Shown: positions 46,704 to 57,505 of the stretch, in pieces
How the letters are laid out: each line of letters begins with the position of its first letter
How positions within the stretch are numbered: position 1 is the first letter of the stretch
From: Floccularia luteovirens
Taxonomy: Eukaryota > Basidiomycota > Agaricomycetes > Agaricales > Squamanitaceae
Assembly: GCA_009739215.1 (NCBI GenBank)
Contig: VSJF01000004.1
Location: 434,001 to 498,000 of the forward strand
Reading direction: 5' to 3'
DNA length: 64,000 bases
Program-made: the position numbers and the translations under genes
The notes under the pieces: generated by a model
Told to the model about the DNA's origin: nothing
Databases searched by the model: none
The model's input: the letters and a program-made list of their open reading frames with translations, nothing else

Positions 46704-47903
46704 ATGCAACAACTACCAACTCCCGTTAGGTCCGGAAGCTCTCTGCGACGCCCTCCACGGAGTCCAGCAGTGCCTCCCGAACGATATCTATACACCTATC
46801 GTCTAGTAGCAGGCACTACTCCAATTGAAGTCCAGATATCGTGAGTGTTATACCATTTGTACCCCACTTAGCCTAAAATGACAGCAATTCAAGTGTGGAG
46901 CCTGCATATAGTAGAACAATTTCTGGAAAATACATATTTCGGCTGTCATATGTGTCAAATGGAATTGGACGGACACTCTGTCAGCCCTTACCACTCAACC
47001 TCAAAGTTGATCCTCGAAAATTAGAATTTATTGTTTTGTACGCTTCTTCACTATCACGCTAAGATCGTGCTGGTATTGACGACAGAACAATAGTATTTTT
47101 CCAGGAAAATCTAGCCTTCCAACAGGATGTTTATGGTGTCTTCGAGTCTGGCTGCGGGTTAATGGAATAGACCACCGCTTATTCGGAGACGATGACCTCT
47201 GGGTGGGAAGGGATCCCGATTTCAATTCAATTGGTGATGCATCATTCACCCGACTTATTGGCGTTGACGCCAAAGAACAACTCTACCATGCCTACGTAGG
47301 AAAAGCGCTGGTTTCCTTCACTATTAGGTAAGGATGACTTGCTATTGTCTTGAGATCGCCTAAATTCAATTCAATCGACAGGTGGAGAAGGGTAGACGGA
47401 GTTCATTATAAGTATTCACTAGAGTATGAAGCAGGCGGGGTTGGTGGATTTCTGTTCGAAGACCTAGAGTTACGAGTGGAAGGAGACCCAAGAACAGTGA
47501 CTTTTCTCATGTAGTGAGCTACATCATCAGAGATCACTCGTTTTCTGTTACTGACCGCCTTCAAAGTTCTGTGCCGACTAGCTCAATCCCTGTCGGAGCT
47601 GCACATCGACTACGCGTCTGGATAAGGTCCTACATCCCCCTCTCTACGATTGACCCTGCAGCTTCCTATGTCGTTCCATTTAACGATTCATATATATATC
47701 ATCGAGTATGGAAACTGGACGGCTTTAAAATCGGATCCAAGCTGGACTTTGAATCCCTGGGAACGAAACTTGTAATGGGATTCTCAACTGGCGCCCCGGA
47801 GACTATTATTTTGGCACAACCTCCGAAACCAGATAAGCTACGAACACCAAAGCTTACTCAAGAAAAAAGCTATGATAAAATAAAAATGGACCATAACATG
47901 TAA
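46704..47903 (+). CDS. unrecognised multi-exon protein
   Basis: I do not recognise the family. Exons join in phase: 46704-46840 (MQQLPTPVRSGSSLRRPPRS … TTPIEVQIS), 46894-47037 (VEPAYSRTISGKYIFRLSYV), 47094-47327 (FPGKSSLPTGCLWCLRVWLR, GDDDLWVGRDPDFNS, LIGVDAKEQLYHAYVGKALV), 47382-about 47443 (RRVDGVHYKYSLEYEAGGV), and 47515-47903 (SYIIRDHSFSVTDRLQSSVP … KIKMDHNM). Alternation of hydrophobic and polar residues suggests a beta-rich fold; no signal peptide or membrane helix is seen. The junction near 47444-47514 is the weak point: without a 71-nt intron there, the frame hits TAG at 47512. No catalytic motif is evident. Confidence 0.55.
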
Positions 47904-48076
47904 AAATCACTGTATCATTTGTTTGTATTGATAGCTTATTTTAACCTGTATATTCTTAATTCTGACTGGACAGTTTCTTCCTTGAATCTTTATGATGTAA
48001 CGGCTGGTCTATGTATATACGAGTCGCGTACAACATCGATATCGGACAATGTTATTCAAACACAACTATATTGTAA

Positions 48077-48959
48077 TTAGATCATGACTTTCTTTTCCAG
48101 AAATTCAGTCCATTCCTTTTCTCCCCATGCACTGGATATTTCGCTGGCAACAAGGCCATCCCACAAGACAGTGGGTGAAACATGAATGCTATTCTGCCGC
48201 GAAAATTTGACTATAATTTAAACCATTACTTCCACTCGGGGTACTTGTGATCGGAGCAACCTACTGTTATATTTCAAGTCTTCTGTGACACCAACTCCGC
48301 CATTAAGCGAGCCCTTTAACGTGAGTAGATCTTTAAATTCATCCACTTTCTCTGATGGAATCACTTCAGCAGCAAGTTTAGCCAGATTTGCACGGATCTG
48401 GAGTGGAGTGGAGTTGGATGTGGGAATATCAAAGTATTCACCCTGCCTTGCAAACAGCTAATCATAGGAATGACGGCCGGTCGTTAATATCATCACAGAT
48501 AAACGGCTTACAACGAGGCTGAAAGGCCAGAAGAACTTTGGTGCAGCGCGAGCGACCTATGTAGAAGGATCAATAATAGAAAGGGAGCCAACAATTACAT
48601 TAAATACCGCAAGACCAGCTTCATGAGTGAGGGTGGAAGACGAGTGCCAAGGTTGTACGTGAAGTCTGAAGATGACCTTCACCTTGTCCTGGTATTTACC
48701 GCCCGGCCCCATCAACGGTTTGAGGATAGTGTCGATAGCACGGGCCATTTTTGCACTGAGAAAATTCATAAAGGCGTTTATTTCATTTTGGTATGAGTTT
48801 ACCTGAAAGGACAGACATAATCCACTGTGAGATACGTTAGTTAGTGTACATGCTATTATAATAAGTATTCCGCAGTTACGCACAAAATATGTCGAGTGTA
48901 TGGGGAGAATGTGGGGATCCAGCAATAATTAGGGGACTTAAAGATGGTTGCAAGGCCAT
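48077..48959 (-). CDS. DsbA-like thioredoxin-fold protein with CPFS motif
   Basis: Exons join in phase: MALQPSLSPLIIAGSPHSPH with TLDIF, LDYVCPFS, AKMARAIDTILKPLMGPGGK, VKVIFRLHVQPWHSSSTLTH, EAGLAVFN, VARAAPKFFWPFSL, then QIRANLAKLAAEVIPSEKVD and the end SSAWGEKEWTEFLEKKVMI. The DYVCPFSAKM start and QPWH…HEAG text place it in a fungal group of DSBA-like thioredoxin-fold proteins. The active-site position reads C-P-F-S, so only one cysteine remains, which argues against classical dithiol oxidase activity; a glutathione-linked or non-redox role is possible. No signal peptide is seen. It is divergent from Csn12 at 173 bp. Confidence 0.82.
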
Positions 48960-49132
48960 TGTTCCGGTGGTGACTACTAAGCTGACTGATGGTGGAAGGT
49001 AGTCTCAATGACAAAGAGTGCACCAATTAATCTTATCAATTTATTGCAATTAGTGACATATGGTCACGTGATTTTTAATTTCAGAAAACAGTTGAACTCA
49101 AATTTCTAGCAATTCGTTCCATAGCTCACAAG
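48960..49132. promoter_or_regulatory. short bidirectional promoter region, DsbA-like / Csn12
   Basis: 173 bp between divergent start codons; it must carry both promoters. No TATA box is obvious. Inferred from position. Confidence 0.5.
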
Positions 49133-50849
49133 ATGTCTATGACTTTCTCTTCATTCATCATCCAACTAAATGATGCAATTCTGTCCGAAAGTGGGCACAA
49201 CCTAGCATATCTTCTACGACCAACCAGTCCACACAGCAAAGACCTATTGAAAGAGACTCGCAATCCGACGGTAGGTCATTTTGTTGGATCACCTGTATAT
49301 GGCTCTTGGATGACATTTCTAGAGGGCTATGCTAAGCCGATACGAGGGAAGCATAGAGAGTCCATGGGATGATATTGCTATTCAATATGTCCTTACATGC
49401 CATAACATAGCAAAAAAAAGAGCTGGAGAAGCATTCAAGGAACACGCACAGCTAGTCTCGTGAGTATTACTTCGTTCCCTTCTCATTATAATAACATAAT
49501 GACCCCGGTGTCTAGACATTTTTTCAAGTTCTTCCAACAAAACCGGGGATGGACTCTTCCTGCGTTATTCTCGATACTGAGAGACTTGAGGGATTTGGCA
49601 TTTGACGTCAGAATTTTTTCTACATTGTCAGTAACTTCGTGTTGATGGTTTTTAGGCCGATTTCCATGCCAAATACAATGGTCAAACAAGCGATTGTACA
49701 GAAGAGTCTGCAAGGATCATTGCGAAAGCTTTTGGAAACTGCATCACAGACAGGTACAGTAAGAATTGAGCAATATCTTACTATGGACCAAAAACTTTTC
49801 CTTAGAACCTCACCACCCGATCAATCACGAAAGTGGGGGGTATATTATGTTTTTGGTTTGGTAATGAAGTGTTATTTTCGGGCAAGTACAGGCGAGAAAA
49901 CAACTTTGTAAATTACTGATGCTGTTATCCCAGGTTAAACGTATCTCGTTATCAAAGAACATTCTGCGCGCCCTGGAAGCTAACAATGACATACCCCCAT
50001 TATCTGCCTACCCACGATCCCATCAGGTATGCGGCAACCAATTCTGTCCCATGAAGTAGTGCTGAAAGCTCTTATGCAAGGTCACATATCGCTACTATTT
50101 GGGCATGCTGGGTTTCCTTAATGAGAACTTTGCACAGGTATGGAATCATATTTCATTTACCTTCTATACAGTTTTAAGAAGACAATAAGGATAGGCTGAA
50201 CAAGAACTGACCCTTGCTTTTTATCACTGCCACATTGATGCCCACAGTAACCAAGAGTATGTTGATCCGCTTTCCTAGATACGGTCAAATTGAGCTGCAC
50301 TTTCTAGACGTATATTGGCGTATCTGATTCCACTACGGATCCTTAAAGGTCATCTGCCTTCTGCTGAATTGTTACAACGGTTCCCAGTCTTGCAGGATCT
50401 CTTTTCGCCTTTTATATCAGCGATACGAGTTGGCGACGTCTCTGGTTACGACAAGGCACTAGAGAGGGGGGAGCGAAGGCTTCTAGAACTTAACTTGTGG
50501 CTAACACTGGAAAAGGCGAGAGAAATTTGTCTTCGTAGTCTCTTCCGAAGGGTGTAAGTACCTCTGGAACTTCACGGACATTTTTGACCTGTTCATTATC
50601 ACTCTTCATAGGTGGGTTGCAACAGAGAAAGGAACACGAATACCCATCTCGTTGTTCCACTCTTCCTTAAAAATTGCAGGAATTGATGTCTCCCAGGAAG
50701 AGGCAGAATGTCTTGTGGCCAACATGATCTATAAAGGGTACATAAGAGGGTACATCAGTCACGAAAAACAGATGGCTGTTCTTGCCCAAGCGAATGCGTT
50801 TCCGAGGGTATCGGATCGACAATTTCCCTTTGCTCATATTCATATATGA
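49133..50849 (+). CDS. CSN12: PCI-domain protein of the Csn12/PCID2 (Thp1) family
   Basis: Family members act in TREX-2 mRNA export or with the COP9 signalosome. Exons join as MSMTFSSFIIQLNDAILSES, RAMLSRYEGSIESPWDDIAI, FFQQNRGWTLPALFSILRDL, ADFHAKYNGQT, RVKRISLSKNILRALEANND, VTYRYYLGMLGFLNENFAQ, AEQELTLAFYHCHIDAHSNQ, then RILAYLIPLRILKGHLPSAE and the winged-helix end (RIPISLFHSSLKIAGIDVSQ, CLVANMIYKGYIRGYISHEK). The YYLGxxxFxxENF and AYLIPxRxLKGxLPS blocks are hallmarks of the family. About 400 residues over about eight exons. The last residues (RVSDRQFPFAHIHI) are less sure. Which of the two complexes it serves cannot be told from sequence. Confidence 0.88.
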
Positions 50850-52249
50850 GAGAAAGGAATTTCCGGGTAGTATCCTAGATATATCTGGAACGAAGTAACA
50901 CAGCGTTTCGTCCAGGTATTGATTCCTTTGACATGTATACATGTGGTTGTTCAGTAGTCTAACAGCTTTGTTCTAGATGTGTTACGATCACCCGAGGCAT
51001 TGTTAGATCATAATTCAGGTGGGTTGTGATGGCGCTTTGAATTTATGAATTGGGTCTTGTTCCTAACTGTGCTCGTTTTGCATACATGCCAATATCAGGT
51101 GTCCCACATGGCATGAAATCCCTGAAATCCTGTTTAGTTATTTCGGACCCATTGGCGTGTTATATGCCTCCCGTGATTCGTCAAATTGAGATTAATTGTA
51201 TGCGCAACAAAGAAACTTCTGCATCCTCGCAAGCGCCAGTATTACTTGGCAGATTGATCCATATCCATATCCATATCCATAATCCATAATCCATATCCAT
51301 TCCACCGTATTGTAAAACTATGGGTTTCTTCCGCTTTCATTCAATTCACATGTGAGGTCGAAGTCCTGTGAGTGTCTCTAGACTTTTATTACCCCATCGC
51401 ATGGTTCCCAGCGTTTATTGAATCTACATTGATGCTTGTCACGTATTTTGTGTGGAATAACTTTGACAAAAACAGGTTGCAAATGACTTTAGATCTGATT
51501 TTATTGCGTGGATAGGAATCATATCGGATTTGAATCGATAATGTCCGATGAATTTTATTTACTTATGTGAGATTTCATCAAATCATATGCACTTTACGGT
51601 TCCTTGACGTGCCAAGACTAATACACCACAACCCCATGACAATCCCACGGAGCTATTTTTGTTCACTTTGTTTGACATGACGATTGCTAGTAAACAGACG
51701 ATTCTCTTTCACGACATTGAAACATTTACTCCTCACATCATCACGTCCAGTAACTTGGTAAGACACTCTGAATCGGGATGGTACTAATGTAGGTTCAATG
51801 TAAAGGTACCTTTGGGGCGATGGTCTGTTGCTTCTTTGTTCTGTTTTATTTTTGATACTAACACAGCCTGATGATATAGATCTTGTCATGATGGAATTGT
51901 CACTAAGGAAACTTCATCCCTGGAATTTTCCACAACCATGAGTAGCTGATTATTCAGATGCGACTTTCGAGATGTTAAATCCCGGGCAATGGTTGACAAA
52001 AGAACAAGAAGTTATTACTTTCTTCACATTCAGACGAAAGTGACGTAGAGACTTGTTTCCAGGATCTGTACGGGAATGATAGATTTTGAATGTTTCGAAG
52101 AAGCCGCCACACAACAGCCTGCTATTGACATACATCATCAGGTGTCCTGGTCCCTGACATGAGATTTTTATCATCGCGCGCTTTCATGACTACATATAAG
52201 AATCATGAAGCATGCTTGAGTGTTTCGTTAACATCCCCCTGCCAACAGC
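50850..52249. other. intergenic, with a short tandem repeat
   Basis: About 1.4 kb with no supportable gene. It holds an ATATCC/ATAATCC repeat (listed) and, near 52193, CATATAAG about 55 bp before the next gene's ATG, which could serve as its TATA element. Confidence 0.45.
51259..51302. repeat. ATATCC/ATAATCC tandem repeat
   Basis: Three copies of ATATCC, two of ATAATCC and a further ATATCC in a row. Simple-sequence DNA without coding support. Confidence 0.85.
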
Positions 52250-54036
52250 ATGTCAAAGAGGAGAGGTATTCTGGTTATAGCTACTTTATGGCTGTCCACT
52301 CTGGGTGCTGTCGCAAATCCCGACATTGAAGTGCCTGGAGGAAGTTTCGTGGTTAATCACTTGGCTGTGCCCAATACTCTTCTCAGGCCTCATATCGATA
52401 GACCACTAGCCCCTCCTGCACAATTAGAGCGCCGCGGTGTTCTAGATGGTCTGTTGCAAGCTCGGCAATCCTGCCCCACTGGCTATGGTGCATGCACGAA
52501 TGGTGGCTGCTGTCCACTTGGTGGACGGTGCTGCTCTGGTAATTTCTTAGTCACCTTTTGAATAAAAGTTACTGATGCATTTTTTTGTACTTGAAAGATT
52601 ACTGTTGCAAAGCCGGATCTTGGTGCTATGCAGGCGGTAAGCCATAAATAGGCTGGTCCTTAAAAATTTTCTCAACGTTTCTTAGGATGCTGCAAAGACT
52701 CTGAAATCGGGTGTGACTCTGTCTCATGTTGTCCAGGAGGGTCGAACTGCTGTAAAGGTTGGTAGCAAATTTTATTAAATGCACGAGGTCCTTGATTGAT
52801 CTATTATTAGGTGGTGGGTGTTGTGGCGCAGCGCAAGTACCAATTCTTGACTACTGTGAATGTACCATCTAACATATAGCTCTTTGTTAGTTTTAATTGT
52901 TGGATTACCGCCTCTGGCAAAAAGGGATGCTGTCCTCTAGGCGAGGTATGTGGCGACGGACCAAGTGGTGAATGTTCGAATTCGGGTTATGTTAAATGTT
53001 CCAACGATGATTTCTGTTGTCGTGAGTTCCTTTTCCATGCATTTTTGACTGGCACGTCACTAAGTATTGGATCCATCAGCTCCTGGTTCAACCTGTTTCC
53101 GTGATTCGAATAATGCTCCGAAGTGTCGGTCATCCAGTTCACCACCACCACCACCACCACCACCACCTCCTCCTCCGCCCCCGCCACCCCCGAAAACTAC
53201 AACGACAAAAGCAGCGGATCCCCCACCCCCAACCTCGAAAGACACACCCCCACCAAATACTAGCCTTCCATCTTCTCCGTCCTCGTCGTCAAGTGTTGCG
53301 CCAGCTAGGACTTCTGTGCCAGCACCCGTTCCTGTACCTCCTCCCCCACCAGGATCGAGATTGGTGGAGATCCTTGCCAGTGACTCACGTATCACTTATA
53401 CTGGTACAAGTTGGGTTACTGGCGTCTCATCGTGCAACTCCTCGATTACCAATTCGAGGCGAACTACAAGTGCATCTCATTCTCTCAGCTTGACGGTTAC
53501 TTCGGGTCAGTGGAATCTTTTCCCATTCTGATATGTTTGCTCAGTTAAAAGGTGGTGTCTGCAGCATCTGCCATTTATTTGAACGTGGCATCGTATAATA
53601 CATATTTCGATGTAATCGTCAACGGACAAACCAAACGGTATGACCAAACCAACATCGTCTCCAGTGGGCTCGGTAACTGCAGTTACGCTGTGATAACAAC
53701 AACAACAACTGTGATTGACATGGATATCATGATCTACGTCTACGGTCAAGCCATCTTGCCGCGACAGTCCTCAGGCCAGAACTGGTTCTTCGAGTTTAAC
53801 AACTTCCTGTGAGTTCTTGTAAAATTACCCACATTGACCAATTAATAATCCATTTGATCACCAGTATGGTTCAACCTGCAAATGCAACAAGCTCCTCACG
53901 TTCAGTTGCTACCTCATTACCCACTAGTGCTAGCGGTGGTGACTCTTCAGCAACTTCAGGAGCAATGAGAACCTATAATTTGCGGATTTTGACGTATATG
54001 GCCTTGTTTTCTGCTCTTTTAGTCTTACTTCTTTAA
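52250..54036 (+). CDS. secreted cysteine-rich, proline-rich, probably GPI-anchored protein
   Basis: Starts MSKRRGILVIATLWLSTLGA, a clear signal peptide. A propeptide-like stretch with a dibasic-type site (QLERRG) follows, then Cys-rich modules spread over several small exons: CPTGYGACTNGGCCPLGGRC, DYCCKAGSWCYAGG, CCKDSEIGCDSVSCCPGGSN, KGCCPLGEVCGDGPSGECSN and CSNDDFCCAPGSTC. The paired Cys pattern resembles granulin- or chitin-binding-like domains of fungal wall proteins. Next come 17 consecutive prolines and a Ser/Thr/Pro spacer (probably O-glycosylated), a folded C-terminal region (ITYTGTSWVTG, SYNTYFDVIVNGQTKRYDQT), a Ser/Thr stretch and a hydrophobic end (YMALFSALLVLLL) without a following charged tail, as in GPI signals. 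Function unknown; I infer wall or surface display. Confidence 0.75.
53142..53192 (+). repeat. 17-proline CCN codon run
   Basis: In-frame run of 17 proline codons, CCA-rich at first and then CCT/CCG/CCC. It lies between the cysteine-rich modules and the Ser/Thr/Pro spacer of the surface protein and is likely length-variable between strains. Confidence 0.9.
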
Positions 54037-54447
54037 TGTGATTCATTTCTACTTCTCTTTTCGTTTCAATTAAAGTAATGATAACGACGAGTTGTATATA
54101 ATTCCAACTTGCGGACAGTGGTTCAAGTCGTGAAAATTTATTTATTCTGTCCTGATGTTTACAATTTTGTCACGAATCCTGAGTACCGAGTTCCCCATGC
54201 AATATTAAACCAAATTGGTCTCTGCTCAATACCTCTGATACCAACCACAGAAGTGCCACCACGCGACACGCCTGCGACTCTCACATTTTATATTCGCTTT
54301 TACTTTACATACATGATATAAGTTGGAAAGTTTTTTTGTGAGAATAGAAATTAGCCGCTACTTCCGTCGCTTTTCCCACGGTTAATCGAAGATCTCAACA
54401 GTCAGAGAACCGACCAAGTTCAGTCGCACCAACTGTGCGATCCCAAA
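54037..54447. other. intergenic
   Basis: 3' region of the surface-protein gene and upstream region of COA3. Nothing else is recognised. Confidence 0.5.
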
Positions 54448-54926
54448 ATGTCGCAGTACATAGACAAGAAAACTGTTGCCAACTCTTACCGCCCCAAGGC
54501 TGGAGTGCGTCTCCTTTCTTTCTCTCAACCTCACCCAAACTCAACTATTTTTTTCTCTCGAAACAACAGACAATGTCTCCCGGCCTTCAACGTGCTCGGG
54601 CCCCATTCGCTTTTCGGAATGCACTAACCGGGCTAATCTTGGGTGGATTCGGCGTTGGTGTATACGCATATTCTATCAGTGCGGTCAAGCAAGACGTATT
54701 CGATGATGTGGACGAGGAAGCAAAGGCCATTGCCTCGAAAGGGACTGGAACAACATCGGGTGTGGGTGTGTCATCGGAAGGGCAAAACAAAATCACTGAT
54801 ATACCCCCCGAAGTTGTGAAACGAGAACAGGCGGAAAGCCCAACTGCCATTCATTTGCAGAAGAAGTCGTTCGTAGTGGGTGCACCTCCAGTGGATAACA
54901 TCGGTAAAATGTGGCAGAAGTCATAG
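54448..54926 (+). CDS. COA3: cytochrome c oxidase assembly factor COA3
   Basis: Inner-membrane protein that supports COX1 synthesis and assembly. Two exons: MSQYIDKKTVANSYRPKAG (54448 on), an intron ending …GAAACAACAG, then TMSPGLQRARAPFAFRNALT. One transmembrane helix follows (GLILGGFGVGVYAYSIS), then the family signature AVKQDVFDDVDEEAKAIA and a C-terminal tail ending NIGKMWQKS. The first exon reads as the typical N-terminal lead of fungal COA3; the upstream ATG at 54435 is in another frame relative to it and is rejected. Length about 135 residues, as expected. A second complex IV-related gene lies about 9 kb upstream. Confidence 0.88.
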
Positions 54927-55062
54927 CGAGTGGTTTACACAAGCGCTCTTCTTTTTATTATGAAGGTCGTTGTTCATAATCATAAAAGTACCAGGAATAG
55001 AATAACATTATAGCTATCTAGTCCAGCTATATCTCCCATGTGAACTACATATATTTCACGGG

Positions 55063-56724
55063 CTAGCCCAGACCCCATATCCCAGCTTTTCTGACGCCCT
55101 CTACCAATGCATCAACATTACCCAGCATAGTTCCTAGTATTTCTTTCTTCTCCTCTGTTGTTTTTTGCTTTTCTCCGCTAAATAGTTTAGGATTTTTTGC
55201 GTTCCCAATGAGATTTTCCAACGACCGTTCTGACAAAGTTTGCTGTACCCTTTTTGGAGCGGATTCAGAAGACGTTTGTCTGGATTGTAGATCAGAAAGG
55301 CTTTTTCCGCGCATATGTCTTGACATCTGGTCTGATGCTGGCCTTGAAAACTGTGTTTTCTTTGGACTCTGAGGCACGTAATCTACCTCCTTTTTGAGCA
55401 TCATTAACGCTTTGGGTTGTCCTTGTAATGGGAACCGACGAGGCATAGGGGGAGAGTTTGGAGGTGTGCGTGGGTCTTTATTAAGCATTCTCTCAGGAGA
55501 CGTGGATCTTGCAGATGTCGTCGTAACAGAAGATGTATTTGAAGATGTTGAAGAAATGGAATTGACAGAACTGCCCGAAGTTGATCTCGAAGCACTGGAG
55601 GAACCGGATGACGACGAGAATGAATATGTAGATGAACCATAACGAGAAGATGGAAGTAAAGGCGTAGAATTGAGGTAAGGTTTTTGAGGCCTGATAGGAG
55701 TTGCAGGAGCTGTGGCAGGTGGCGTTAACTGGGATGTTGGTGTAGCCGAAGGTGGGGACACATGATCAAAATGTGAAGATGCTGTTTCGTCAAGCAGATA
55801 GAAGTACAAAAATTCGAGACATTTCATCCTTTAAAACATGTTATCATTGAATCAATGGCAAAAGGTGTAACCCATACCTCACTTCTCGTGGTGTTCCTGC
55901 TCTCTTGAGAATTTTGACTACTGCTTGTACACCACTCGCTTGCTCAAATTCGCGTAGGGAGGGCGAGGAATCAACCAGAATACATAGTAACGTGTCAAGA
56001 ATGATAGATGTCAAGTGTGATGTGGATTTCCCACTAGGTGATCTGGAGGACTTGGAATCTGAGGACGAAGGCATGACATGTCGTGAAGTCAAGAGTAAAT
56101 CGAGCAAAACCTGATACATAAGTTCATAAAAGTGTAGATAGCACCTTTTGAATATACGACTGACCTCCAAAGCGGGTCCACGCCCCAGATAGGTTTTACT
56201 AGCGGTGTGGATCATTGCTAGGCCTTGAATTACGGACAGCGAGATTGACAATTGGGATATCAACCTGAGTGTTTCCACTTCTTGTTCGACTAACAGGAGG
56301 TTAGTCGTGCACGATAGTTAAAAGGAAAAAGTCGTAAGTCACATACTGTCCAAGGTGCCCTTACTTGTCGATACTTCTAGCTTGGGTGTAGACATCCCAA
56401 TAAAAGTTATAAGCCTCGAAGGTACTGAGGGCGGGTCAGTGTGCGCCACAGTCGTGCTAAAATTGACGTACTGTTACACTCGAAAGTATATTGGAGTGCG
56501 ATGAATTGATCCAAGTCCTCTTCCTGCGATATACATACAAGTGCCAAATGATGTTCTAAAGTTTTCAATGCTTGGGACTTCACTTCCAGAGATGAGCGTG
56601 GAGATGAAATCTAACATAGGTTCCATTCATATTGTTGGCTGTTAACCAGGATTATCATAACACCCACCTCGTCCAAGGCTGTTTGAATACTCTTTTGCAT
56701 GGTCTTAAAAGATTCGTCCATCAT
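55063..56724 (-). CDS. cdc14: septation initiation network protein Cdc14
   Basis: SIN protein, partner of a Sid1-type kinase in septation, not the Cdc14 phosphatase: no HCX5R motif is present. Exons join as MMDESFKTMQKSIQTALDE (start 56724), ISSPRSSLEVKSQALKTLEH, HLALVCISQEEDLDQFIALQ, STPKLEVSTSKG, VETLRLISQLSISLSVIQGL, LLDLLLTSRHVMPSSSDS, SIILDTLLCILVDSSPSLRE, GVQAVVKILKRAGTPREVR and MKCLEFLYFYLLDETAS. The C-terminal part is long and Ser/Thr/Pro-rich, with LSERSLENLIGNAKNPKLFS and DALVEGVRKAGIWGLG at the very end. About seven exons. The gene is convergent with COA3 (136 bp between stops). Confidence 0.87.
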
Positions 56725-57505
56725 GAGGTTACGGGAATAGCACCCGTAGAGTGTACAAGGGAATGTCGGATTGGCAATGTTGAAGTCTGGTTAAGCGAGA
56801 GTTGTGGGCGCCTGTTTACCTAAATCGCGTTGCTAGTCATGTGATTCGGTTGATGGGACAAATGACCTTTTTGATCACATGATGATTTCCAAGTCCTGAA
56901 CATCGGTTATAATGCGCTCCTTACATTCCTCACGACACTGTTGAACATACGAACTCTCAGATCTCAACCTTGGCGACTACGAAATTTACGACGAGATGTA
57001 GTACTAGTTGAAATTCTAGAGGATAACGTAACATGATTTTTGATGTAAAAACACATAACAAACATTTTGAACAAGACATTTCTCCCCATAGCGACAGTCT
57101 CGGCTGTTCTCGAACCATGCGATGAGAGTTCTACCATGATTCTGATGTGAAGCGTGAACTTTAACTCGGAGTATATACGCCAGCTTTGGCTTCGTTGGCG
57201 TGAGGGTATGGAACGAGGTGACAGAAGTTCACATACATGTATAGGCGAATGGTCTCAAATTATAGTGAATGGCTACATTATCGCCTTAACTTCCAAGTTT
57301 AGTGTACACGTGACTGAGACGAGGAAGACGCGACGCCGGCGGAATGGGCAGCCCGACCTTTCCGATTAATAGAATGGCTCATCGGTCATCCTGCGTTTTC
57401 TCAGGACGGATCCAGGTCAACGTCAACCTTCATCCTTTTGCTGCTTAAAAGCCGTTTGTACTACACCCCCCTAGTTTTCAAAACCGAAAAGTTCACCACA
57501 CCACA
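56725..57505. other. intergenic between Cdc14 and FAH
   Basis: 780 bp between divergent starts with no supported gene; it holds two promoters. A purine-rich tract with GACGAGGAAGACGCGACG lies near 57319. Confidence 0.45.

Noticed and set aside
53060..53395. Glycine-rich minus-strand frame opposite the proline run
   Set aside because: It is the reverse complement of the proline-coding repeat; the plus strand has a signal peptide, exons and a terminal GPI-like segment.
54435..54447. Upstream ATG at 54435 as the COA3 start
   Set aside because: It reads through the intron with unrelated residues. ATG at 54448 plus splicing gives the conserved lead of the family.
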